Program-made: the position numbers and the translations under genes
The notes under the pieces: generated by a model
Told to the model about the DNA's origin: nothing
Database searches by the model: none
What the model saw: only the letters and a program-made list of their open reading frames with translations
Part shown: in pieces, positions 1 through 6,772 of the stretch
How the letters are laid out: every line of letters starts with the position of its first letter
How positions within the stretch are numbered: the stretch's first letter is position 1
Assembly (NCBI GenBank): GCA_030731695.1
Contig: JANQTK010000271.1
Coordinates: 1-9,750 of the forward strand
Source of the DNA: Polaribacter sp.
Lineage (GTDB): Bacteria; Bacteroidota; Bacteroidia; Flavobacteriales; Flavobacteriaceae
Direction: 5' to 3'
Length of the DNA stretch: 9,750 bases

Positions 1-2
1 CC

Positions 3-2570
3 CCATCTTTTGAAAGTGCTGCTCCAGTATTTGGACTTTCGGATGTTTGTGAAACGACTTTTGAATTCGAAAATTCGGTAAAACGTATTTTGGAATCGCC
101 CAGAGTTACCAAACCCTACACAGATGAACAATGGAAAGCGATTGAGAAACTAGGGTTTAAAGTAGAAAAAGAACTACAAAAAAACGATGTTCGTTTAACC
201 ATGGGTGGTGAACCTACGTTTGTTTCTGTTGATGACATGGAAGCTGATGAATGGAATACAGCTGCTGACGGACCTCACAAACGTAAATTAGCAACAGATT
301 TATCAAAGCGATTTCTAAAAAAGTTTGCTGATGGTGGGTTTTTACACCATGCTCAAGGCAAATGGTATCCAGGTGAACCCTTACCTAGATGGTCAATTGA
401 ATTGTGTTGGCGAAAAGATGGTCGTAAAATTTGTTTCAATACTGATTTGTTTGCAGCTATTAATCCTATCAAAAATTTACCAGAAAATGCAGATGAATTA
501 TTTTTAAAAACACTAACCACCTATTTAGCAGTAACTCCACAACACATCACTCCTACTTATGAAGATGCATTTTTGTTTTTATGGGAACAAGGCCAAATGC
601 CTATAGATTATAATCCTGCTGATGATAAAGATGGTTCTTTGGCGGAACAAAAAGTTGCCGAAATTTTAAAAAATGGCACATCAAAACCTGTAGGATATGT
701 GCTGCCTTTAAACAAAACTGAAGATACCTGGTTTACAAGCGAATGGACTTTTAGAAGAAAACATATCTATCTAACTCCAGGGAACTCCCCTATTGGATTG
801 CGTTTGCCTTTAAATTCTTTAGAAGCAAAACCTGAACATGAACTTTTTCCGATATACGAACCTGATTTATTTTCTAAAAAGAAACGTTTGCCTAGTTTTA
901 GACAAATGGTGTCTAAAAGGCATGAATCGTTTTTATCAAATGGTATAAGCAACAAACCCAATTATTTTGTTAGAACTGCAATTTGTTCGGAAATTAGAGA
1001 CGGTAAATTACACTTATTTTTACCTCCTTTAGAGGATGCAGCTCATTATTTAGATTTGCTAGCTTCAATTGAAGCGACTGCCAAAGAATTAGAAATTCCG
1101 GTTGTTTTAGAAGGTTATGGACCACCAAAAGACAACAGATTGGAATCTATGAAAATAACGCCAGATCCTGGTGTTATTGAAGTAAATGTGCATCCTTCTC
1201 AAAATTGGCAACAATTAATGGATACTACTTTTGCCATTTACAAAGAAGCTAAAAAAAGTAGATTGGGTACTGAAAAATTTATGTTAGATGGCAAACATAC
1301 TGGAACTGGTGGCGGAAATCATGTAACTTTAGGGGGCATTACGCCTAAAGACAGTCCTTTGTTACGTAAACCAAGTTTGCTGAGAAGTTTATTAACCTTT
1401 TGGCAACATCACCCTGGCTTATCCTATCTTTTTTCAGGTTCGTTTATTGGGCCAACTTCTCAAGCCCCAAGAATTGATGAAGCTAGATTAGATAATTTAT
1501 ATGAATTAGAAATTGCTTTTAGTCAAATTCCGAAAGATGGTGAAGTTCCTTTTTGGCTTACAGATCGTTTATTTAGGCATTTGTTAACCGATTTAACGGG
1601 GAATACACATCGTGCAGAATTTTGTATTGATAAATTATACTCACCTGATTCTTCCTCAGGAAGATTAGGAATTTTAGAACTACGTGGTTTTGATATGCCT
1701 CCTCATGCGCAAATGAGTTTGATGCAAAACTTATTGGTAAGAACATTGGTTTCTTGGTTTTGGAAAAAACCGTACGAACACAATTTAGTGAGATGGGGCA
1801 CAGAATTACACGATAAATTTTTAATTGAACATTTTGTAAGAGAAGACATAAAAGACATTGTGAATCAACTAAATAAAGCAGGTTATCAATTTAAAGAAGA
1901 TTGGTTTGATCCGTTTTTTGAATTCCGTTTTCCTTTGTATGGTATGGTTGATATTAACAATATACACCTAGAATTACGGGCGGGTATAGAACCTTGGAAT
2001 GTTTTAGGTGAAGAAATGACGGGTGGTGGAACTGCCAGATACGTAGATTCTTCATTAGAAAGAGTACAAGTAAAAGTTAGTAATTTTATTAATGAACGCT
2101 ACATTCTTACTTGTAATGGCGTAAAAGTACAATTACGAAATACCGGAATTCATGGCGAATATGTGGCTGGTGTGCGTTACAAAGCTTGGAATCCATATTC
2201 TGCTTTGCATCCAACAATTGGTGTTGATACGCCTTTGGTTTTTGATATTGTAGATTCTTGGAACAGACGTTCTATTGGTGGTTGCACCTATTTTGTGGCG
2301 CATCCTGGAGGAAGAAGTTATGAAACCTATCCAGTAAATAGTTTTGAAGCAGAATCAAGAAGAATTAATCGTTTTTGGGATTTTGGACACACACAAGGAG
2401 AAATTTCATCACCAGAAAAAACCGAAAAAGAAGAAGAAAGCATTATTGATACAACTGAAAATATTGGTAGAAGTATTCAAAAACAAGAAAGTTCTAAAAA
2501 GTTTACTTTTAAAGAAGTTCGTGTAAACCCAGAATATCCAAATACCTTAGATTTACGTCTTAAAAATTAA
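3..2570 (+). CDS. Transglutaminase-like/DUF2126 putative amidoligase, 3' part (5' end outside window)
   Basis: This is the C-terminal part of a large protein whose DUF2126 domain is annotated as a putative amidoligase, an enzyme that would join a carboxylate to an amine using ATP. The frame is open from base 3 with no stop. The 29 codons before the TTG at 90 encode family-like linker sequence (FEFENSVKRI), so that TTG is not the real start. Full-length relatives are about 1100 residues with an N-terminal transglutaminase-like region, which I expect upstream. Counting from the TTG, visible signatures are RLTMGGEPTFVS (35-46), GKWYPGE (90-96), VIEVNVHPS (about 363-371), GTGGGNHVTLGG (about 405-416), HRAEFCIDKLYSPD (about 507-520) and LELRGFDMPPHAQ (about 530). 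A charged, low-complexity stretch (about 770-806) precedes the terminal PEYPNTLDLR. The protein is probably cytosolic. It is the first visible gene of an operon with the ATP-grasp and transglutaminase genes. Family assignment is firm; activity is inferred from the family. Confidence 0.9.
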   Translation, partial: PSFESAAPVFGLSDVCETTFEFENSVKRILESPRVTKPYTDEQWKAIEKLGFKVEKELQKNDVRLTMGGEPTFVSVDDMEADEWNTAADGPHKRKLATDLSKRFLKKFADGGFLHHAQGKWYPGEPLPRWSIELCWRKDGRKICFNTDLFAAINPIKNLPENADELFLKTLTTYLAVTPQHITPTYEDAFLFLWEQGQMPIDYNPADDKDGSLAEQKVAEILKNGTSKPVGYVLPLNKTEDTWFTSEWTFRRKHIYLTPGNSPIGLRLPLNSLEAKPEHELFPIYEPDLFSKKKRLPSFRQMVSKRHESFLSNGISNKPNYFVRTAICSEIRDGKLHLFLPPLEDAAHYLDLLASIEATAKELEIPVVLEGYGPPKDNRLESMKITPDPGVIEVNVHPSQNWQQLMDTTFAIYKEAKKSRLGTEKFMLDGKHTGTGGGNHVTLGGITPKDSPLLRKPSLLRSLLTFWQHHPGLSYLFSGSFIGPTSQAPRIDEARLDNLYELEIAFSQIPKDGEVPFWLTDRLFRHLLTDLTGNTHRAEFCIDKLYSPDSSSGRLGILELRGFDMPPHAQMSLMQNLLVRTLVSWFWKKPYEHNLVRWGTELHDKFLIEHFVREDIKDIVNQLNKAGYQFKEDWFDPFFEFRFPLYGMVDINNIHLELRAGIEPWNVLGEEMTGGGTARYVDSSLERVQVKVSNFINERYILTCNGVKVQLRNTGIHGEYVAGVRYKAWNPYSALHPTIGVDTPLVFDIVDSWNRRSIGGCTYFVAHPGGRSYETYPVNSFEAESRRINRFWDFGHTQGEISSPEKTEKEEESIIDTTENIGRSIQKQESSKKFTFKEVRVNPEYPNTLDLRLKN

Positions 2571-2578
2571 AAGCTTTC

Positions 2579-5140
2579 ATGGAAATAGCTAAAGATTCAC
2601 TTTTTGGTGATTATTTTAAAGATTTTGAAAATTACGATGAAGTTTTAAAATCTGATTTGAGTATCAACCCAAATTGGAACAAATTATTATCAAATTTTTC
2701 TAAATTAGGCATCAAAGAATTATCAAAAAGACAACAAGATTTAGATTGGTTATTGTTAGAAAATGGTGTTACCTACAACGTTTACAATGACCCTAATGGA
2801 TTGCGAAGACCTTGGAGCTTAAATATTATTCCGTTTGTAATTGAAAATAAAGAATGGAAAAATATAGAAAAAGGCTTGCAACAACGTGCTGAAGTTTTAA
2901 ACTTAGTGCTTAAAGATATTTACGGAAAAAGAGAGCTTATAAAAAACGGAATTGTTCCTTACGAAATTATATTTTCACATCGTGGTTTTTTAAGAAATTG
3001 CGATCAAATAGACTACAAAACAGCCAAACAATTGTTAATACATTCTGCTGATTTGGCAAGAGGCCCTGATGGTAGAATGTGGGTTGTAAACGACAGAACA
3101 GAAGCGCCTTCGGGTTTAGGATATTCATTAGAAAACCGATTTTCAATTAATGAGGTTGTTCCTGATTTTTTTAACGAAATAAACGTAAAGCAACCTTTCA
3201 ATTTTTTTAAAGATTTTAACCAATTACTTATCAATTCAGCGCCAAATAATAAAGAAAATCCAACCATAGTAATTTTAACTCCTGGGCCACTTAATGAAAC
3301 CTATTTTGAGCATAGTTATTTATCCTCATTTTTAGGATATCCGTTAGTAAAAGGAAATGATTTGGTTGTAAGAGATGACAAAGTTTGGATAAAAACCTTA
3401 AAAGGTTTGATACAAATTGATGTTATTTACAGACGTGTAGATGATGCTTTTGTTGATCCTTTAGAACTAAAAGGAGATTCGTATTTAGGAGTTGCAGGTT
3501 TGTTAAATGTGGTAAGACAGCAAAATGTCACCATTATGAATCCTATTGGAAGTGGCGTTTTAGAAAACCCAGGATTAATTCCTTTTATGAATTCTATTTG
3601 TAAATACTTTTTAAAAGAAGATTTAATTTTACCACAAATTGCTTCATGGTGGTGTGGACAAGAAAAAGAACGCAAACACGTATTAGAAAATTTAACCAAT
3701 TTTGTTGTAAAACCAATCGATATTACAAGCAGAGAAAGCATTTATTTTTGCGAATTTTTAAACAAAGAGGAACTTGAAGCACTTAAAAAAGAGATTTTAA
3801 GTAAACCTTATCGTTTTGTAGCGCAAGAAAAAATATCTTTTTCTACAGCTCCCAACCTAACAACAGATAGTTTAGAGCCCAGAAAAGTAATGTGCAGAAC
3901 TTTTTCAGTTGCAAAAGACAATAGCTATAGTGTTATGCCAGGAGGTTTGGTTAGAGTTGCTGCTGAAAGAAAAGAATTACGTGTTTCCAATCAAAAAGGA
4001 GGCACTAGTAAAGACTTTTGGATAACCAATACTGATGGTAAAATTTCTAAAAAAAGACAACGATATCATTGGCATCACTCTACTTCCAATAACATGACAG
4101 GTATTGGAAATTTACCTAGCAATACTGCCGAAAATTTATTTTGGTCTGGCAGATATTTGGCAAGAACCTTAACAACAGCACGTTACATACGAATGATTTT
4201 AAACCAAATGTCAAATTCAGAGTATTCAAAAAAAGAATCGGACTCTGAAAGTATGACCATTTTATTTCAATCAATCACGCATTTAACCTCCATTTTCCCA
4301 GGTTTTTCCGGTAAAAATAAAGAAGAAGCTTTGCAAAATCCGTTGCAAGAAATTGCTATTGTTTTGTTTGATGAAAATCAAATTGGAAGCATGGCACATT
4401 CTCTTAAATCGTTTAATAATTCTTATTATTCATTGCGAAATTTATGGTCTAAAGATATGTGGCGTGTGTATGATATGTTGCAAAAAACCTGGCGAGATTT
4501 TCAAAAGAAAGATCATAAAAACATCCCTAAAATCATCAAACTGCTCGATTCAATAATTACTAAATTAATTGCTTTTATCGCACTAATTGAAGAAAGTATT
4601 TTGGTAGAACAAGGACTTTTATTATACTTTATTGGTTTGCAAATGGAAAAAGCAATGATGGGTATTGATAAGTCTAGAGCTTTATTATCAGTAGTTTATG
4701 ATGAAGATATTGAATACGAAATTTTAGAAGCCCTATTAAATAGTAATGAAAGTTTAAATATTTATAGGTATAGTTTTAAATCTTATTTAAATATAGAAAA
4801 TGTAGTCAATTTAATTTTATTAGATAACTCTTACTCTAGGTCATTAAAATATCAATTAAACAGAATTCGAAAAGACATTTTTAAGTTACCAAATAAAACG
4901 GGTGATCAAAAAATAACGAACATACAACAATCAATTTTAGTAGCATGTGAACTTATAGATAAAGCAAAAGCAACACAATTAATTAAAGTGAATGCAACCG
5001 ATTTTACAAGATCACAACTTGTAGATTTATTGGCTTCATTAAGTGATCAAATTCATCAAACATCTCTACTACTGACTGATACGTATTTTAATCATTCAGA
5101 ACAACAAATACAGTTGGTAGATCAAAACTATCTTTCTTAA
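2579..5140 (+). CDS. Circularly permuted ATP-grasp / alpha-E (DUF403) fusion protein
   Basis: This is an 853-residue two-domain protein. Residues about 70-470 match the circularly permuted type 2 ATP-grasp family: GLRRPWSLN (74-82), HRGFLR (134-139), DGRMWVVNDRTEAPSGLGY (164-182), the YRRVDD acidic motif (284-289), NPIGSGVLENP (321-331), VVKPI (376-380) and SVMPGGLVRVA (451-461). ATP-grasp enzymes form peptide or amide bonds through acyl-phosphate intermediates. Residues about 510-840 form a helical alpha-E domain, starting with LPSNTAENLFWSGRYLART. This domain often accompanies such ligases, as a separate gene or as a fusion, and has no known activity. No signal peptide or membrane helix is seen, so the protein is likely cytosolic. 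The ATG lies 8 bp after the preceding stop, and the next gene starts 1 bp after this stop, so the three are probably co-transcribed. The substrate is unknown; a small peptide or a protein tail is the usual proposal. Confidence 0.92.
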   Translation: MEIAKDSLFGDYFKDFENYDEVLKSDLSINPNWNKLLSNFSKLGIKELSKRQQDLDWLLLENGVTYNVYNDPNGLRRPWSLNIIPFVIENKEWKNIEKGLQQRAEVLNLVLKDIYGKRELIKNGIVPYEIIFSHRGFLRNCDQIDYKTAKQLLIHSADLARGPDGRMWVVNDRTEAPSGLGYSLENRFSINEVVPDFFNEINVKQPFNFFKDFNQLLINSAPNNKENPTIVILTPGPLNETYFEHSYLSSFLGYPLVKGNDLVVRDDKVWIKTLKGLIQIDVIYRRVDDAFVDPLELKGDSYLGVAGLLNVVRQQNVTIMNPIGSGVLENPGLIPFMNSICKYFLKEDLILPQIASWWCGQEKERKHVLENLTNFVVKPIDITSRESIYFCEFLNKEELEALKKEILSKPYRFVAQEKISFSTAPNLTTDSLEPRKVMCRTFSVAKDNSYSVMPGGLVRVAAERKELRVSNQKGGTSKDFWITNTDGKISKKRQRYHWHHSTSNNMTGIGNLPSNTAENLFWSGRYLARTLTTARYIRMILNQMSNSEYSKKESDSESMTILFQSITHLTSIFPGFSGKNKEEALQNPLQEIAIVLFDENQIGSMAHSLKSFNNSYYSLRNLWSKDMWRVYDMLQKTWRDFQKKDHKNIPKIIKLLDSIITKLIAFIALIEESILVEQGLLLYFIGLQMEKAMMGIDKSRALLSVVYDEDIEYEILEALLNSNESLNIYRYSFKSYLNIENVVNLILLDNSYSRSLKYQLNRIRKDIFKLPNKTGDQKITNIQQSILVACELIDKAKATQLIKVNATDFTRSQLVDLLASLSDQIHQTSLLLTDTYFNHSEQQIQLVDQNYLS

Positions 5141-5141
5141 A

Positions 5142-6038
5142 GTGATTTATTCAATAATACACACAACTAGCTATAAATATGACAATTACGTAACGTACTG
5201 TCATAATGTAGCATATTTAAAACCTAAAGAATTTTTAGGGCAAAAAGTATTAGATTATCAAATAGAAATTAGCCCAAAACCAAGCACTATTCATGAAACA
5301 ATTGATTTTTTTGGAAACATTTCTACATTTTTTTCTATTAAAAATCAACATAAAGAATTGATTGTAACTGCAAAAAGTAAAGTTGAAAGAAATTATGATT
5401 TAGAGCCCTCAAATATAGATTTTGAATCGTGTAAAAATATCACTTTAGAAGAAGCTTTGCAATTACTAACTACTTTACAACCAGAAATACTAGCTGTAAA
5501 ACAATTTTTATTAGACTCTGCATTTATCAGAGATCTCTCAAGTACAATTGCTGATTATGCAAAAGTTTCTTTTGCACCCAAAAAATCAGTTTTTGAAGCT
5601 ACTAATGAATTAATGAAAAGAATTTTTACCGATTTTAAGTTCGACTCTCACTTTAGCACCATTGCAACTCCTATTGATGAAGTAATGAAAGCTAAAAAAG
5701 GAGTTTGTCAAGATTTTGCTCAAGTAGCCATTGCTTGTTTACGCTCTGTTGGTTTACCTGCAAGATATGTAAGTGGTTATATAGAAACCTTGCCTCCACC
5801 AGGAAAAGAAAAATTAGTTGGCACAGATGCTTCTCACGCTTGGTTTTCTGTGTATATACCAAAGTTTGGTTGGGTAGATTTTGATCCAACAAACAATCAA
5901 ATTCCAAAAAATCAACACATCACAGTTTCTTATGGTCGAGATTATTATGATGTACCTCCTTTAAAAGGTGTTATTTATGGCTCAGGAAAAAGCATCATGA
6001 GCGTTTCTGTAGATATCAGACCATTTAAAGAATCATAG
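5142..6038 (+). CDS. Transglutaminase-like cysteine protease with bacterial transglutaminase N-terminal domain
   Basis: This 298-residue protein has the usual length of the stand-alone transglutaminase-like family. Residues about 1-85 are the beta-rich bacterial transglutaminase N-terminal domain (YSIIHTTSYKYDNYV). Residues about 150-255 are the papain-like core. The triad is visible and intact: Cys189 in GVCQDF, His232 in DASHAWF and Asp248 in FDPTNN. Bacterial members are thought to act as peptidases or amide-cleaving or transferring enzymes rather than true protein cross-linkers. There is no signal peptide, so it is likely cytosolic. The GTG start is supported because family members begin M-x-Y-x-I-x-H-x-T-x-Y, which matches exactly from this codon, and because it lies 1 bp after the preceding stop. 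It is the last gene of the amidoligase operon, where it may trim, release or transfer what the two ligases make. That role is inference. Confidence 0.93.
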   Translation: MIYSIIHTTSYKYDNYVTYCHNVAYLKPKEFLGQKVLDYQIEISPKPSTIHETIDFFGNISTFFSIKNQHKELIVTAKSKVERNYDLEPSNIDFESCKNITLEEALQLLTTLQPEILAVKQFLLDSAFIRDLSSTIADYAKVSFAPKKSVFEATNELMKRIFTDFKFDSHFSTIATPIDEVMKAKKGVCQDFAQVAIACLRSVGLPARYVSGYIETLPPPGKEKLVGTDASHAWFSVYIPKFGWVDFDPTNNQIPKNQHITVSYGRDYYDVPPLKGVIYGSGKSIMSVSVDIRPFKES

Positions 6039-6094
6039 CTACTATTTTATAGGTTAATTTTTGAAATTAATACTAAAAAAGTAGAATAGTAGCT
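6037..6094. terminator. Nested stem-loop between convergent genes, possible bidirectional terminator
   Basis: An outer arm AGCTACTATT (6037-6046) is perfectly complementary to AATAGTAGCT (6085-6094), and the stem extends a few more pairs with G-T wobbles. Inside it, TTAATTT (6054-6060) pairs with AAATTAA (6064-6070) around a 3-base loop. It overlaps the transglutaminase stop codon and ends just before the stop of the convergent winged-helix gene at 6098. Neither side has a proper T-run, so it is not a classic intrinsic terminator. It may still end or protect both transcripts. Confidence 0.5.
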
Positions 6095-6097
6095 TAC

Positions 6098-6301
6098 TTA
6101 TGAAGCATAATGATATTTTTGATTTTGCTCCACATAACTATTAACAATCCCCTTGCTTTTAAGTTCATCAATTATAGTATACAAAGACAAAATCATTCGA
6201 ATAGATTCTACCTTCTTTAAAATTTGAAAACTTGTTAAAGGTTGTTCTTTAATTACGTTTAAAACTGCTAATTCTGTCTCTGTTAAATGTATTGTTTCCA
6301 T
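6098..6301 (-). CDS. Small winged-helix (PadR-like core) putative DNA-binding protein, copy 1
   Basis: This 67-residue protein has the pattern of a minimal winged-helix domain. A first helix (about 6-18, LTETELAVLNVIK) is followed by PLTSFQILKKV (21-31), then a likely recognition helix MILSLYTIIDELKSKGI (about 36-52), then a short wing ending in QKYHYAS. The layout resembles the N-terminal domain of PadR-type regulators but lacks their C-terminal dimerisation helix, so it may be a stand-alone small regulator. About 35 of its 67 residues match the protein encoded at 6473-6676 with no gaps, including identical length and the final Ala-Ser, which points to tandem duplication. It starts at ATG, and its stop faces the transglutaminase operon across a stem-loop. 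A weak promoter-like TACTTTTA lies at 6320-6327 on this strand. Function and targets are unknown, and DNA binding is inferred from the fold pattern only. Confidence 0.75.
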   Translation of the reverse strand: METIHLTETELAVLNVIKEQPLTSFQILKKVESIRMILSLYTIIDELKSKGIVNSYVEQNQKYHYAS

Positions 6302-6356
6302 TATGTTTTATTTTTTATGTAAAAGTATTTTAAAAACAATAGTGTTTTTTTTAAAT

Positions 6357-6367
6357 AAGATGATCTT
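6357..6367. promoter_or_regulatory. Interrupted palindrome upstream of winged-helix copy 1
   Basis: AAGAT-G-ATCTT is a perfect 5-bp inverted repeat around one base, 56 bp upstream of the copy-1 start. Small winged-helix regulators often bind such dyads near their own promoters, so this could be an autoregulatory operator. In AT-rich DNA a repeat this short can occur by chance. Confidence 0.2.
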
Positions 6368-6410
6368 CTAGTTCTAATCGATGAATGGTAAAAAAATATA
6401 GATAAAACGA

Positions 6411-6444
6411 TAAAGCATTGTTTTAAAATTAAAACAATGCTTTA
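6411..6444 (-). terminator. Intrinsic terminator of winged-helix copy 2
   Basis: TAAAGCATTGTTTT (6411-6424) and AAAACAATGCTTTA (6431-6444) are perfect 14-bp inverted repeats around a 6-base AT spacer, which can itself add pairs. It lies 28 bp beyond the stop of the - strand gene at 6473-6676. Reading on along the - strand, the next bases are T-rich (TCGTTTTATC, then a run of T). The + strand side has no T-run, so it most likely acts on - strand transcription. It separates the two winged-helix paralogs into different transcription units. Confidence 0.8.
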
Positions 6445-6472
6445 TAAATTAAAAGAAATCAATAAATAACTA

Positions 6473-6676
6473 CTAACTCGCGCAGTGATATTTTTTATTT
6501 TCTTTTATAAAACTTTTGATAATACCTTTATTTCTAAGATCATCTAAAACGTTATACAATGATAAAATCATTGGAACATTGTCCACTCGTTTTAAGATTT
6601 CGAAACTAGTTAAAGGTTCTTTTTGTACTACGTTGAGTACGGACTGCTCTGCAGCCGAAAGGGAATTTGTTTTCAT
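6473..6676 (-). CDS. Small winged-helix (PadR-like core) putative DNA-binding protein, copy 2
   Basis: This is a 67-residue paralog of the protein at 6098-6301. It has the same plan: a first helix LSAAEQSVLNVVQ (about 6-18), PLTSFEILKRV (21-31), a likely recognition helix MILSLYNVLDDLRNKGI (about 36-52) and a wing ending in KKYHCAS. The centre is the most conserved part between the two copies (PLTSF, MILSLY, KGI, KYH), while the first helix and the wing differ more. The two may therefore fold alike but respond or bind differently. It has its own candidate promoter (TATATTTG at 6700-6707) and its own strong terminator. No ligand-binding domain, partner or nearby target gene is evident. It could instead be a protein-interaction domain rather than a DNA-binding one; the exact family is unknown to me. 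Confidence 0.75.
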   Translation of the reverse strand: MKTNSLSAAEQSVLNVVQKEPLTSFEILKRVDNVPMILSLYNVLDDLRNKGIIKSFIKENKKYHCAS

Positions 6677-6692
6677 TAGGGGTGAAATTTAA

Positions 6693-6707
6693 GTTATAAC
6701 AAATATA
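6693..6707 (-). promoter_or_regulatory. Candidate promoter with overlapping palindrome for winged-helix copy 2
   Basis: On the - strand, TATATTTG (6700-6707) fits the Bacteroidota -7 consensus TAnnTTTG exactly and ends 23 bp before the ATG, which suits a short leader. The perfect 8-bp palindrome GTTATAAC (6693-6700) overlaps its downstream edge, near the expected transcription start. That is a plausible operator position. No TTG is seen at the expected -33 spacing; the region there is poly-T. Confidence 0.5.
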
Positions 6708-6742
6708 CAAAAAAATTATAAAAAAAAAGAAAAACTAAAAAA

Positions 6743-6772
6743 AAATTACGATTGTTACAGTATTCGCAATTT
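6743..6772 (-). terminator. Intrinsic terminator of the EamA transporter gene
   Basis: AAATTACGA (6743-6751) pairs with TCGCAATTT (6764-6772) over 9 bp with a single G-T wobble around a 12-base loop. It overlaps the stop codon of the transporter at 6771-6773. On the - strand the stem runs directly into a long T-run, broken only by AG, so it has both parts of a rho-independent terminator. It would insulate the transporter from winged-helix copy 2. Confidence 0.7.

Noticed and set aside
90..92. TTG as the start codon of the DUF2126 gene
   Set aside because: The frame is open to the window edge and the upstream codons encode conserved family sequence, so the gene begins outside the window.
3013..3267. 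84-codon open frame on the - strand inside the ATP-grasp gene
   Set aside because: It is a mirror of the conserved coding strand with no family resemblance and no initiation signals.
3427..3741. 104-codon open frame on the - strand inside the ATP-grasp gene
   Set aside because: It lies wholly antisense to strongly conserved ATP-grasp coding sequence, its product resembles nothing I know, and there is no promoter-like context.
5692..5907. 71-codon open frame on the - strand inside the transglutaminase gene
   Set aside because: It covers the codons for the catalytic core on the other strand, so selection on that core explains the lack of stops.
6302..6472. Mobile-element terminal repeats, suggested by the 14-bp inverted repeat at 6411-6444
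   Set aside because: The arms are only 6 bases apart and followed by T-rich sequence on one strand, which is terminator structure. No transposase or target duplication is present.
6098..6676. Toxin-antitoxin module made of the two small proteins
   Set aside because: The two are paralogs of the same winged-helix fold with a terminator between them. No toxin-like partner is adjacent, and they do not overlap as such pairs usually do.
6677..6770. Small RNA gene in the A/T-homopolymer-rich gap
   Set aside because: The structure is fully explained by the transporter terminator and the promoter of winged-helix copy 2; no independent promoter and hairpin pair is visible.
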